DNA of 64,000 nucleotides from contig PUQB01000028.1 of assembly GCA_003024785.1 (NCBI GenBank), positions 984,444 through 1,048,443 of the forward strand. The letters run 5' to 3'. A program made the translations under genes and the position numbers. How positions within the stretch are numbered: position 1 is the first letter of the stretch; every line of letters starts with the position of its first letter. The notes under the pieces were generated by a model. The model saw nothing but the letters and a program-made list of their open reading frames with translations. It was not told the origin of the DNA and did not search any database. The stretch is from Selaginella tamariscina. Taxonomy: Eukaryota > Streptophyta > Lycopodiopsida > Selaginellales > Selaginellaceae. Positions 1-11,638 of the stretch are shown piece after piece.

Positions 1-1118
1 TATGGAGGCTCAGAAGATGGCCAATTCCTTCTCCACAGGTGACCCAATCAAAGGCGATCTGCAATACCAACCAGCCATGTATAGCTTGCTTTCGGCACTC
101 GGCAGTCTGGCACCCAGAGCCGGGGAGGTGCTTCAGTGCGAAAAGCTGGAGGAGGTTGCTGGCAAGCCTACTTTTGTTGGCTTCCAACCGGTCACAGAAG
201 GCATGGAGGTGGAAGTAGAGATTGATGAGACGATCGTCACATCGGATTTGGCAGCTTCAGCTTACACAGCTTCAATTTACAGTGATATGACTGGCTGGTC
301 GGCCACGAATACCTGTTTCCGCCATGAAGATGGTGCCAGCCTCAAGGTTCACGAGGCCATGGACGTAAGATGCTACAAGAAGGTGGCCGGCAGGGTCGTA
401 CCGAGTGCCATTTTCGAGATCAAGTTCACCTCCCACTGGCTCTACAAGACGTTTTTCAGACGGGCTACTACGGGTCTTGTGCGGCGATTGAGAACGCGAG
501 AGCAGCAGGTTTAAGCCGATCCCTATCTCTGTCCTGGGCTACGGTTGGTTAGGTTGCGCAGAAATCGATCCGGTCGGCTGCTTGAAGGTTGGCGCCAACA
601 ACAAGCTCACCCTCAGAGGCATTGCCTCTTTCAAAGAACAAGTGCGACGCAAGTGTGAGTATCTCGGGGCCACGAAGAAGCCTACTCATCTGCAGCAGAT
701 AGCTGAGCTGGAGAAGGCATACTTGGCTGTGGGTGACCAGGAGCTGCTCACCATGTTTCAAAACACGATGGAGGCGAGACTGAGGGAGGCAGCTAGGAAG
801 CTCAACGTGCAGTTTGCATCCGATTTGTACCAGCCTGTCTTCAACAAGAAGACTTTGGTCCTTGTTGGAAAGCTCAGATACATGCGATATACCATAAAGA
901 TGTTTGAGTACCCTGTGCCAGGAGATGTCCTGAGCGACAGTTACACGCTCAAGTATCTCCATGACATGGATGTCATCTCTGGAATTGCAAGGATCCTCTA
1001 CGGTGACAGAGTCCTCAAGTGGACGCTCCCGGCTGTTCAGGCTCACCTGGAATCTCGACACAAGGAGTGGAAGGCTGAATTTGAAGCTTTCCGAAATTCT
1101 GCGTGCAAGAAGAAATAA
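1..1118 (+). pseudogene. Unrecognised intronless protein gene X, copy 1 (5' truncated by window, frameshifted)
   Basis: Three consecutive reading frames together read as one protein: frame from base 2 to about 440, a second frame to about 520, and a third to the TAA at 1116-1118. Two single-base frameshifts therefore break it. Comparison with copy 2 (38551-39883, minus) shows that the first Met here is internal; the true N-terminus lies before the window. The C-terminal part (roughly 582-1118) has an amphipathic, charged stretch (ELEKAYLAVGDQEL) and ends in a lysine cluster. No intron, signal peptide or membrane segment is visible. I do not recognise the family. An intronless gene of about 400 codons in two broken copies could be a retrocopy or an endogenised viral structural protein, but no motif shows this. 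GC content is clearly above the flanks. Confidence 0.6.
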
Positions 1119-1208
1119 TGAAAGGAGATCAGAATGATGTTGTTTGTGTGTTTTATCTGTCAATGCAATGGAAGTTGAGTTACAATATGTGACATTGAAA
1201 AACTTAAC

Positions 1209-1210
<2 letters not shown>

Positions 1211-1275
<65 letters not shown>

Positions 1276-1278
1276 ACA
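1211..1278. repeat. Compound microsatellite (CT)20(CA)14
   Basis: A pure run of CT from 1211 to 1250 is followed directly by CA to 1278. It produces spurious cysteine/valine and arginine/glutamate reading frames on the minus strand. Confidence 0.95.
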
Positions 1279-1489
1279 ATTTATGAGGTTTACATATTCT
1301 TTTGATAATATGTTTCTTAAAAATTATTTTAACATTTATATATAATGAAGATAAATAATGAAATAAGTATTATTATATTATTATTTCTAGTTTTATAGAT
1401 ACTACATTTCACACGTAAATTAGATTTTTAAATTACACCAAGAGCATATATAAGGAAGTGGTTAGTGAGAATGTAATGTTAAAAAAAAA

Positions 1490-2440
1490 GGTGACACACT
1501 TTAACGGTTTTCTTAAAGGTGGATGCGAAACACATTTACATAAATTTTTTAAATATGCTTTTAAATTTTAAGTTATATTAAAGGTGGGTGCGATTTTAAA
1601 GAATATGCTTAAGGCCAAGTATCAGTCGTCAGGTCGAAATGTTTTAAATTCCAAATGTTAATCTTTTTATAACATAACAGAAACGTAAAATGTTTAAATG
1701 AAATGCATCAAATTAAAAATTAGAGATATTTTGATTGATGCGATCAATTTTTTTAAAAAAAACTAATGAGCTACAAAGATATGTTGAAGCAAGATGTTTA
1801 TATATTATGTATATATTCACTGGATAACCCCCAAGTATTTATCAGGTAACATCTCAATTGTAATTAAGATTAGATTTAAAAATTAAATTATTTTTAATAT
1901 AACTTTACTTTTAAATAAGATAAAACTTTTGTCCCGCAACATAATATTTTAAAGATAAAGCTTTTGTAACGAAACGGTTTAAAATTCTATATCTATTTCG
2001 ATTAATATCTATAGCACAGGAATGTCGGTCAAAAATTTGAAATTTGAGACGTTAAAAATCATTCTAAAGAATATGCTTAATGAACGTTTGTTTAACTAAA
2101 AAGAAATCGTGTAAATATGCAAATACACACACACACATACATATATACATATGTGTATCTGTGTGTGTGTGTGTGTGTTGTACACATGGAAACTAATCAT
2201 TTTATTTTTGTTGTATGCTCGGACGTATAATCATATGTATATTAGTAATCACATCCATCTAGGCACCTAGATACATTGTACAAGAACATGAAACCTTGAT
2301 CGATTCATCTTTCTACTTATATTAATTATTTAAGTATATTGGAATGTTATTTAATGTAACAAATATAAACATGTGTATGTGTATGCACATGTTTTGTATG
2401 TACACACATAGGTACACACATAAAGAAATGGATGCATAGA
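1490..2440. repeat. Dispersed duplicate of 42890-44360, internally deleted
   Basis: Shared stretches in the same order include TTTTCTTAAAGGTGG, TCAGTCGTCAGGTCGA, ACTAATGAGCTACAAAG, ACAGGAATGTCGGTC with its AAAATTTGAAATTTGAG continuation, GTTGTATGCTCGGACGT, and ACATGAAACCTTGATCG. This copy lacks about 500 bases present between 42995 and 43510; the junction is at CGTCAGGTCGA/AATGTTTTAAATTC near 1635-1648. Confidence 0.8.
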
Positions 2441-2597
2441 ATATGAAGTGATATATATATATATATATATACATACTCGTATGTTTGTATTACTTACACA
2501 ATATGGAGTACGTAGTTGCGTGTATGCACTGTGTATCCAGAAACATACATTGACGGTCGTATATAAATGCATATAACATATACGTGTATGTGTGTGT

Positions 2598-2638
<41 letters not shown>

Positions 2639-2960
2639 AACATACATTGCTGTTGACTTTGTTTGTTTTTGTAATATATATATTGACGATACGTGTCTGT
2701 GTAACTATACATTCAGGTTATTGACTTTGTTCAGGTATCCTTTGATGTATGAGATGTATGTATTTGCATGTATGCATATAGATATGGTGTGTATATACCA
2801 CTCGTGTTTGTCTTATGAATGTATGCATATGTATTGTGTGTGTCTATATATAGACACACACACACACACACATACATATACTATATATAAAAATTATCTG
2901 TATTTACACACTTGTGCGTACACATACTTTCATGTTGTTGACGCTGTTTGTTTCTTGCAG

Positions 2961-3048
2961 GTGATCTCTTTTCTAGTTCCGCTTGTGTTCATTGTTGGAT
3001 ACTACATATACAAAAGAGATAGGCATGAGTTACATCATGCAATCATTG
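2961..3048 (+). pseudogene. LPP exon: membrane segment and HELHHAII
   Basis: The acceptor TTTCTTGCAG ends at 2960 and the donor GTAAAC starts at 3049. Translation gives a hydrophobic helix (ISFLVPLVFIVGYYIY) followed by KRDRHELHHAIIG. In plant LPPs a membrane segment is followed by a basic patch and DLHHAILG at this point. The exon is fully open. Degenerate copies of its 5' half with the acceptor recur across the window. Confidence 0.7.
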
Positions 3049-3220
3049 GTAAACACCCTTTACACACGCGCGCGCGCACACACACACACACACATACAGA
3101 TAAGCATATGTTCGATTCTACAGAGCGAAGGAACTGGACAGCAAGCAAACCAAGCATATAAAAGCTTCCCAGCAATAATGCTTCATGTGAGTGATGCACA
3201 CACATACACACGTATGTGTG

Positions 3221-3264
<44 letters not shown>

Positions 3265-3303
3265 TATGTGTGTGTACACATACATAGGATTTTTGTATTG
3301 TAG
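3049..3303. repeat. Microsatellites in the LPP introns
   Basis: The two short introns are almost entirely dinucleotide repeats: (CG)5 merging into (CA)n at 3067-3095, and (TA)n at about 3227-3260. The second exon (3124-3186) lies between them. Confidence 0.8.
3124..3186 (+). pseudogene. LPP exon: KSFP / degraded catalytic motif 2
   Basis: The acceptor TTCTACAG ends at 3123 and the donor GTGAGT starts at 3187. The exon reads ...AYKSFP; with one missing base allowed near 3169 it continues as S-N-N-A-S. In active PAP2 enzymes this is PSGHxS, whose His donates the proton to the leaving group. The last base T joins GG of the next exon to make the Trp of the family's SWSFAG string, which supports the intron phase. 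Confidence 0.6.
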
Positions 3304-3363
3304 GGTCATTTGCGGAATGACGTATTTATCTTTTATTTCGCGGATAGATTCATGAGGGCATGT
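3304..3363 (+). pseudogene. LPP exon, 5' part, before the retrotransposon insertion
   Basis: The acceptor ATTGTAG ends at 3303. The exon begins GGTCATTTGCG (W-S-F-A-G across the splice, one G missing) and reads on to a YLSF-containing helix and IDS. A TGA or a mutated codon precedes GHVVK, which is completed by the bases after the insertion at 33254. Bases 3359-3363 (CATGT) are the target-site duplication of element C. Confidence 0.6.
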
Positions 3364-3384
3364 TGTTACACTTCTAGTACCTGG

Positions 3385-3519
3385 TGTTAGGAATCGAGTA
3401 CTCTGAGATTTGATATGATCCCAGGTGTCAGACCGTTGGGATCACAGGAGATTCACTTGAAGATGTACAATATTGATTTAAAAAGGAATACATAATGTTA
3501 AAACTTCTCATTATCTCAC
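3385..3519 (+). repeat. 5' LTR of copia A
   Basis: A short LTR (135 bases) sharing GAATC(G/A)AGTACTCTGAGATT, TTGGGATCACA(G/A)GAGATTCAC, AGATGTACAATATTGATTTA and the terminal TTATCTCACT with 20252-20411. The 3' copy has about 25 extra bases (GTGTATATAAGGAGTCGATA). Confidence 0.9.
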
Positions 3520-3884
3520 TTGGTATCGGAGCCACTTGACTCACTCCGTTTCTTTTCTGATCATTTCTCTTGTTTCTCTTCTCTAACGGGCAAGCTTGGC
3601 TTGGTCGCACTACAAGGCATCTCCGTCTTGGAAGGAGCAAACGGATATGTTCCTTGGGTCAAGTAGATGACACGGCTTTTGACCATGAAAGGAGTCTGTT
3701 TTGTGGTTTCACTTGGAGGAGCTGCTTCAAACAGTGGAGTGAACTTGGGATCCACTCTCTTTGCAGATGATGATGCCGACGTTAGAGAAAATCACGGCCT
3801 CACGATTCTCTGGTTCAACTTGGGGGACGCACTACTCTTGCAGGTTGCTGGCATGAGTGCCACGAGATCTGGGAGTTCTTGTAC

Positions 3885-4052
3885 TGTTGCTTCAGTATAT
3901 TCGTGGACAGCCTGGATCCTACATGGAAGATCTCAAGAGTCAAGAACACAAAAGTCACAACCTTTCTTATCCATCTTTCTCATTGTATAAATTTGGTCTC
4001 TCACACCTCTCAATACACAAAGAGTTATCTTTCTTTTTCTCTTTTTTTCACA
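3885..4052 (+). repeat. 5' LTR of copia B
   Basis: A 168-base direct repeat of 16177-16341. It starts TGTTG and ends CACA, followed by the iMet-like primer site. Confidence 0.88.
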
Positions 4053-4094
4053 TGTATCAGAGTAGGTTCCTTGTGTTTTGCAGTCCGGATCTCT

Positions 4095-4534
4095 CTCTTC
4101 AGCGACACTTCCAAATCATAGGGTCTGGACGGCGACATCAGCGGTAGCAAGCGCAGCCGGAGTAGGGTCAAGCGGCCTTGACAAATTCTTTGACAAGTTC
4201 TTTGAGAAGTTTATTGGCACCAAACTATCATACATGGTGCGTGAAGGTGCAGCTGCTTCTCATCCGAGAAGGCACATGGAATGTGGTGGACGGTTTAGAG
4301 CCGAAGCCATCAGATGCAACTCTCCTTGCAGCATGGGAGCTAAAGGATCGGAAGGCCTTGACCACAATCGGCCTTGCGTTGGGTGAAGAATACATTCACT
4401 TGCTCAAGTTGAAGAATACTTCCCAGGAAAATTGGGAGTATCTTGGCATAGCCTTTGGGAAGGCTAGCAAGACCAGTGTTTGTCCTTTAAACAGCAATTC
4501 TTCGGCCTCAAGATGGAGGTAGCTAGAACATGTA
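4095..4534 (+). pseudogene. Copia B gag, first part
   Basis: From about 4180 the frame reads NYHTWCVKVQLLLIREGTW, then AAWELKDRKALTTIGLAL and SQENWEYLGIAFGK, the UBN2-type copia gag pattern. It is cut by the LARD at 4535 and resumes at 11508. Confidence 0.78.
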
Positions 4535-6202
4535 TGTTATAGTTTTTTACTATGACTCTTCTTTACTTTGGACGTTGACTGTTGTTACCTACTGTACTAT
4601 GTTGGCAAGCCCTAGATGTAGTGAGAAACAGCCCCGCTTAATGCACTTAGGTGTTTAGGGTAGTCCGGCCGGCTGCCCTTAGATATCGCAAGAAACTTTA
4701 AGCGAAGATAGCACTTACCTTCTAGAAAATTCTTACCCTTGTTTTCCGTGTCCCGGTTGGGTTAATGGTTAGTTCTGGTGAGTTCGGCGTGTCGGATATG
4801 CCTAGAATTACCCCTAGGTTTGACAGGTTAGGGTTTAGGGGTCGATGGATAACTCACCAAGTATATTTCCTCTGGGAATGAGATTTCAGTGCTAGCCCAC
4901 TTATGTAAACAGGAAAACAGGGGGGGGCCTCTGTCACATAAAATAAGGTAGTATGTAGTAGGAGAGCTTCTGGGTTCATGACTGAATTTGTTGCTCTTTT
5001 GCCGGTGCAAGCTTTAGCTTGTGTTGTTAAGGTACAACCCTCTGTTGTGCCGCCCTAACTTCCAGATGCCAAGGGTACGTCCCACCTTTGGGGTAGCTTA
5101 CCCTTAACATTGGCGAATCCATGCCTGGGAGGTCTTGTCGGAATGCACGTTCCAAGAGGCAGAGATTGAGGCTTGTCTCTAGCCTCTCCACGTCAAGCTG
5201 GTTCTTGAGGGTTCATTGAGGGATTCTAGAGTTGGCATTTAGGAGTCACGTTTGTGGCACTTGGTGCAACTCTTGAATCTAAGGGCTAGCATGTAGCCCA
5301 CATCAGGGAAGGTAGTGTCACATGGAGATGTGACACTAGGCTAAACGTCACATGGTGCAACACCTGAGGCACGCCCTTTGGGGTTATGTCATGGGCTTGT
5401 CGCCAAGGGGTTGGATACTTAACAAACAGACATGCTTGTGCTTGCACTAGGGTGCTAAGCCTTGGGCATGCTCAAGGGAGGTTAGGTCTCATAACTAGGT
5501 GTGCTTTGGCACACTTGGCTAGGGGAGTGTTCTCCTTGAATTCAAGGGTTGAACAACCTAAACATGTTAGTAGGAGCCCTTTCGTGAGGCACTCGCAAGG
5601 TCATGTGCTTAGGGTTATCCCAAACCTAGCCTTAGGGAGTTTGCTTAGCAGAACACTCGTGTCCGCCTACGGCGCACACTCGTGTCCTCACTAAGTACTA
5701 GCCCTAGGTCTAGGGTATAACTTGGCCACTCAAACCCTTAGGGGTTAGTCGTGGTTCAGGGTACCCCTTGTCGCCCTAAAGGGGTTGTACTCCCGGATGA
5801 GGGTGATTCCTCAAGGGGTAAGTGACGATGCCTTAGCTCTGTCAGGGGTATGTGTGGAACACACGTCTCCTTGATGGGGGTTAGGGCATGAGCCTGTCTA
5901 GGTCTTCTAGGGCAAGACCCTAAGTCAACTAGGGTTATCCCTCAAGGGTTTTGGGGGTAGACACTCTAGGGAGACTTAGGCTAAACCCTAAGTCAACTAG
6001 GGTTATCCCTCAAGGGTTCTGGGGGCAGACATTCTAGGGAGACTTAGGCTAAACCCTAAGTCTCTGTCCACTTGGGCATTAGAGTCTAACCCTAGGGGTC
6101 GTTGGGGTTGTTCTGGGAAACTTAGCGTTGCTCACACAGGGTGATGACGCCAAATGGCCACCTGGCAGCCACGTGTTGGCCCTTTGGGTTAAAACTCTGA
6201 CA
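4535..6202 (+). repeat. 5' LTR of the LARD element
   Basis: Starts TGTTATAG and ends CTGACA. It matches 9853-11507 along its whole length with scattered substitutions and single-base indels. It includes a run of G at 4921-4927 and a 68-base tandem repeat at 5917-6060. Confidence 0.9.
5917..6060. repeat. Tandem 68-bp repeat inside the LARD LTR
   Basis: A unit starting ACCCTAAGTCAACTAGGG repeats with period 68 (5917, 5985, partial at 6053). The same array occurs at 11234-11375 in the 3' LTR (starts 11234, 11299, 11366), so it existed before insertion. The CCCTAA content is not a telomere. Confidence 0.85.
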
Positions 6203-6217
6203 ATTGGTATCGGAGCC

Positions 6218-9200
6218 TATTCTCTACGGTCAGTAGGACCTAAAGTGTAGTGTTTAGGGTTTAGTTAGTTCTAAATTTTTGAAGTACTCTATCACTTTGG
6301 CTAATGTCTGAATTCTGCGTGGAGAGTTGGTCCTGAGATATAACTCTTCAAAGAACCTACTTAATAAGTGGGTGTGGGTTATGGACTCCAATGTCGAAGA
6401 GCTTGGAAGCAACTTCCAAGTTGTATGCCAGGTTACTTTACCTTTGAATGTTTGGTTACTTTACCATATACTTCCACAAGACGTGGCGTGTTAGTTTGTT
6501 CTGGCTTACAAACTAAGTCTTGGAAGTGGGTCTTGTGATATCCTAAGTCTACACATTATTGAAAATTTTTCTTTTTCTTTAAGGTGTTTGAATTTGGGAT
6601 AACACATGATTTGAAACAACAGTGTCCTTTGAGTTTTGGCTTATGTCAAGATTCAATATCGGATTCAACTGTAGTGTTCAAACGGGGAAAGACTTATGTT
6701 CAAAGTGCGTCTTTGACTTCGGGAGAAGGGGCATATTCAAACATAAGAGGAACACTACATTTTGACATAAAGTGTAAAATAAGCTCTTATTATAGTGCAT
6801 GTTTCCAGAGTGTAACTCTAGAAGCAGACTATGGTGATGAACTTATAATACAACGAATGTCAAATATTAACATATGATAAATATGTTAAGCAATGGGTTT
6901 GAAGATCCAATGTAGTCAAAGTATTGTCTGATGTTCGCAATATTTTGATGACGCTAGCTGCAAGTAACATTAGGTGGAATAGTTTACTAATTCAAGTCCC
7001 TTGATTTGAACAAAGTATAACATGAAACCTTAGTTAGTTGTAAGCGCGCACTCTGTATTCAAGTTAGCTAGCTCGACTAACTTGATTATGAAGTTGTCTC
7101 ATATGGGATCATGAGAGAGACTTGGGATAACAGCTTGAGGATTTCGGTTTCTTATCGATATAGTTTTGGGATAGATGGCATGATCTATCAGAAAGAAATG
7201 TTGGAAACATACGTTTACATTTTAGTTTACTGAGTAATGAAGGACTTGCATAGTGAAGGCGTTCGGCGCACACTTGTGCATTTTCATTGTTAACTCTTTA
7301 ATCTTGAAATCTGTAACTTGTTTGCAATGTGGGATAAGCTCTTGAACAAGGGTGATTCCTTGGTTAAGAAGAGCATGATTTGGGATTCTCCACTTTGTTT
7401 ATCGACTAAGTAAGGAAACTTGCTAAGTTTGATAACTTATGTTGAAATTACAAATGAGCTAGTAATAGTCGGATTTCCATTGGAGGTTTAAGTGCATGCC
7501 TCCTTCAGAGAGTCGGTGTTCGATGAGAATTAGAAGTTGATATTGATTTTCAATATCAATTTCATTTTAGAGTCGAATACGATTATTCAAAAGACGGTTT
7601 CTTGACTCTGCATCATGGTCGCAAATGTGGGCACTTAAAGAACAAATAAAGTATGTATCTTCAATCTTTCGGAATATTGAAAAATAGAACTATTCTTGAC
7701 TCAAGGTTTGATTGTATTCCTTGGGTTAGTTGTTAGTTCTATCTCAAGGTTTGATGGTGTTCCTTGAGTTGGTTCAATATTCTTGTAAGTATGATATTGT
7801 GTAGCGGGATTAGCTCAAGAAGATGGTGTCCCTTCTTGATGATTGTAGTTCAAGGTTCGTCCAATATCCGGTTCGAGAATATGAGGTTTCTATCACCTCA
7901 TCTGTTGAGATATTTATATTCTAAACTTTGGCAGAATTTGTGACAATTTTTCAAGATTGGTTATAAATGACTTGTCAAAGTATGTATGATATCTCTTCAA
8001 TATTGAGTTTGGAGCGCTCAATATCAAACTTGGTTATGATCATATGAGGTGGCCATAATCATATAATATAAAGACTCAAGTGGATTTGAGTCTGACACTT
8101 TGGTAAGGCACTACCTTAGTGTTATAACTTGAAACGTGTTTTCAAGTTAATTGAGAAATGCTCAATACACTTAAGGGGCAATGTAGTACTTTCTGGATTA
8201 CTAGGTGTCTAGATTATAAGGTATGACGGAAACATGAAGTTGATATAACACTTCAGTGTTATGATAATATTTATGTGAAGGTTGATATCTTATTAAATCA
8301 GTTAGATGAACCAGACACTAGTTCATGATTCCTCTTAGTCTCTGAACAAAGTTCCTGAAATACTGTCATAACATTATATTTCCGTCTCAAAATTGAAGTT
8401 CGGTTCATGTAAACTAAGACCATATCTATAATGTAGTAGTTATAGCATTTCGATAAATTGATATGATTGTAAGTTTATATCCACTAGTATAACAACTAGT
8501 TGATAAGCTTAGGATTTGAACGTTAAAACGATCATTATCCATTCGAGAGTATCAATATCGAAATTGCGACTATTTATAGAATAAGGATTAGTTTTAAAAG
8601 ATGTTTATCAAAACACTAGTTGCTTCAATTAGTGAAAATGCTATACTTCGGTATAGTGTTGAGAAACATTTACGAAATCAGTTTAAGAGTTGGAAATAAA
8701 TATAATGTTATGGAGGCGTGCAGTATTCTGAATTCAGAGAGACTCTTATCGTGGAAACTAAGTCTTAAAATTTGGTATTTTGAACTTAGTGAGATAAAGA
8801 GTTAGGAAGTATTGAACGGCATCTAGTGATGTGCTCTTTGGGGAATGAGTACAATGAGATGACAATTAAGAGACGTGTTATCTAAAGGTTGTCGATTGAG
8901 GCACTAGAGATGGGTTGAATTTCCTGGTTTCCACATTGGTTTGTAAGAAAGGTATGTTAGCTTATCTGGTCCCTGAACTGGTCGGTGTTATGAAAGAGTA
9001 CAAAGTTGGTTGCAAAGACAAATGGTAAGTGCTATCACACTTGGTCGCGGATTTGACTGAATTTGATTCCTATCGGGAATAAATTTATGTTAATAACACA
9101 CCAAGTGGATGGCATAGATTGGCAACCTTGTTGTATACATGTGTACAGCCATGCGCCTCTGTGATCGCCTCTGGCCAGATTGACATGTTTAAAAAAAAGG

Positions 9201-9840
9201 TTTTGAATGTACTCTTGTATTCGGAAAAGAGCTTGATTCCGATAAAAGTCTCATACTTAGTCTGGCGTAGCTATATACTAACAAGATAGGTATAGTAGCA
9301 GACCCTTATGAAAAGGTAATGAGAAACACCGAGGGATGCAAATATGAGCTATAATATGTAACATGTGGAAATGTGGGACCATTGGAAAATCAAAGAAATG
9401 CGAAGGTGTTTGGTCAAGCATTTGAGAAGTGCTTGTTGTGTGCTATATGACAGAGGTCGTCAAACGTTTAATATTAAGGAATAAAGCAAGTCTTTATTTC
9501 TTATTAACCAAGGGGCCGGCAACAACACTAACTAGAGGCCTCCAATATAAATTCTAGTTAAGTAAAGAAATTAACCAGTGTTGTGTGTCGGGTGACAGAC
9601 TTTGCAGACGTGCAAAAGGTCTCCAAGTGACTTCATGTCGCAGGTGGTGCCTCCGGCAGCTAGGTTTACGACTCAGTGAACGACGGTTCTGAAGTACTTG
9701 GTTTCGCGTAATGCAAGGGGGTAATAAAACTTATGTGAACTTTTGGCTGACTCCGCATAGAGTGATATGTTAGTTTTGGTTATTTTCTCTAACATTATCT
9801 AGTCTTGGAGTTGGACGTCAACGAGGACGTTGACATTTTC
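6218..9840 (+). other. Non-coding interior of the LARD element
   Basis: About 3.6 kb with no coding signal, no retroviral motif, no microsatellite and even base composition. Short imperfect internal reiterations occur, such as TCAAGGTTTGAT with TTCCTTG near 7705 and 7745. A 97-codon frame at 6584-6877 has no recognisable motif and is probably chance. Confidence 0.7.
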
Positions 9841-9852
9841 AAAGGGGGAGTG

Positions 9853-11507
9853 TGTCATAGTTTTTACTATGACTTCTTTACTTTGGACGTTGACTGTTGT
9901 TACCTACTGTACTATGTTGCAAGCCCTAGATGTAGTGAAAAATAGCCCCGCTTAGTGCACTTAGGTGTTTAGGGGTAGTCGGCCGGCTGTCCTTAGATAT
10001 CGAGAAACTCTAAGCGAAGGTAGCACTTACCTTCTAGAAAACTCTTACCCTCGTTTTTCGTGTTTGGTTGGGTTAATGGTTAGTTCCGGTGAGTTCGGCG
10101 TGTCGGATATGCTAGAATTACCCCTAGGTTTGACAGGTTAGGGTTTAGGGGTCGATGGATAACTCACCAAGTAATTTTCCTCTGGGAATGAGATTTCAAT
10201 GCTAACCCACTTATGTAAACAGGAAAACAGGGGGGGGCCTCTGTCACATAAATAAGGTAGTATGTAGTAGGAGAGCTCCTGGGTTCATGACTGAGCTCGT
10301 TACTCTTTCCGGTGCAAGCTCTAGCTTGTGTCGTTAAGGCACAACCCTCTGTTGTGCCGCCCTAACTTCCAGATGCCAGGGGTACGTCCCACCTTCGGGG
10401 TAGCTTACCCTTAACGTTGGCGAATCCATGCCTGGGAGGTCTTGTCGGAATGCACGTTCCAAGAGGCAGAGGTTGAGGCTTGTCTCTAGCCTCCTTCTCC
10501 ACGTCAAGCTTGGTTCTTGAGGTTCATTGAGGGATTCTAGAGTTGGCATTTAGGAGCCACATTTGTGGCACTTAGTGCAACTCTTGAATCTAAGGACTAT
10601 AGCATGGTAGCCCACATTGGGGAAGGTAGTGTCACATGGAGATGTGACACTGGGCTAAACGTCACATGGTGCAACACCTGAGGCACGCCCTTTGGGGTTA
10701 TGTCATGGGCTTGTTGCCAAGGGGTTGGATACCTTAACAAACAGACATGCTTGTGCTTGCACTAGGGTGCTAAGCCTTGGGCATCTGCTCGAGGGAGGTT
10801 AGGTCTCATAACTAGGTGTGCTTTGGCACACTTGGCTAGGGGAGTGTTCTCCTTGCAATTCAAGGGTTGAACAACCTAAACATGTTAGCAGGAGCCCTTT
10901 CATGAGGCACTCGCAAGGTCATGTGCTTAGGGTTATCCAAACCTAGCCTTAGGAATTTGCTTAGCAGAACACTCGTGTCCACCTACGGCGCACACTCGTG
11001 TCCTCACTAAGTACTAGCCCTAGGTCTAGGGTATAACTTGGCCACTCAAACCCTTAGGGGTTAGTCATGGTTCAGGGTACCCCTTGTTGCCCTAAAGGGG
11101 TTGTACTCCCGAATGAGGGTGATTCCTCAAGGGGTAAGTGACAATGCCTTAGCTCTGTCCAGGGGTATGTGTGGAACACACGTCTCCTTGATGGGGGTTA
11201 AGGCATGAGCCTGTCTAGGTCTACTAGGGCAAGACCCTAAGTCAACTAGGGTTATCCCTCAAGGGTTTTGGGGGACACTCTAGGGAGACTTAGGCTAAAC
11301 CCTAAGTCAACTAGGGTTATCCCTCAAGGGTTCTGGGGGCAGACATTCTAGGGAGACTTAGGCTAAACCCTAAGTCTCTTGTCCACTTGGGCATTAGAGT
11401 CTAACCCTAGGGTCATTGGGGTTGTTCTGGGAAACTTAGCGTTGCTCACAGGGTGATGGCCACCTGGCAGCCACGTGTTGCCACGTGTTGGCCCTTTGGG
11501 TTAAAAC
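9853..11507 (+). repeat. 3' LTR of the LARD element
   Basis: Starts TGTCATAG just after the purine tract. It ends GGTTAAAAC, short of the ...TCTGACA end seen in the 5' LTR, so about 7 bases of LTR plus the TSD are lost. Confidence 0.9.
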
Positions 11508-11638
11508 GCCGAATTTGTATCTAGGCTCAAAAGCTTGGTTGTTCAGCTTGCTTGAGGAGGAGTTCAAGTGGACGAAGGAGACCAGAAGGCGGTTCTCCTT
11601 AATGGCTTAACGCCTAACTTTCATCAGGTGGTGACAAC

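Larger units (their letters stand above)
1119..2960. other. AT-rich, microsatellite-rich stretch without a gene
   Basis: No coding signal is seen. About 40 bases after the stop of gene X are shared with copy 2, then the two diverge. The stretch holds (CT)20 followed by (CA)14 at 1211-1278, (GT) at 2159-2178, (TA) at 2451-2470 and (AC) at 2601-2633. Part of it (1490-2440) is a repeat of 42890-44360. A degraded copy of the phosphatase exon block (TTGACTTTGTTCAGGT...) lies near 2716-2750. Confidence 0.6.
4535..11507 (+). mobile_element. Non-autonomous LARD-type LTR retrotransposon in copia B gag
   Basis: Long LTRs (4535-6202 and 9853-11507, about 1.66 kb) flank a 3.6 kb interior. The iMet primer site TGGTATCGGAGCC (6205-6217) follows the 5' LTR, and the purine tract AAAGGGGGAG (9841-9850) precedes the 3' LTR. 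The interior has no gag-pol: the longest frame is 97 codons with no known motif. Large LTRs with a long non-coding interior are the LARD definition. The last bases of the 3' LTR and one TSD copy seem deleted, since the copia B gag resumes directly at 11508. It would need enzymes from an autonomous relative. Confidence 0.85.

Noticed and set aside
549-1277. 242-codon minus-strand frame
   Set aside because: It is the antisense shadow of gene X, extended by translation of the (CT)n(CA)n microsatellite into Arg-Glu and Val-Cys runs.
2592-3161. 189-codon frame over the LPP exon region
   Set aside because: The frame translates (CA)n introns (HTHTHT) on both sides; only 2961-3048 is supported, by splice borders and LPP similarity.
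5917-6060. CCCTAA words suggesting interstitial telomere repeats
   Set aside because: CCCTAA occurs once per 68-bp unit inside LARD LTRs and is not tandem hexamers or heptamers.
6584-6877. 97-codon frame in the LARD interior
   Set aside because: No motif or codon-usage support, and it is isolated within 3.6 kb of non-coding DNA. A chance frame of this length is plausible.
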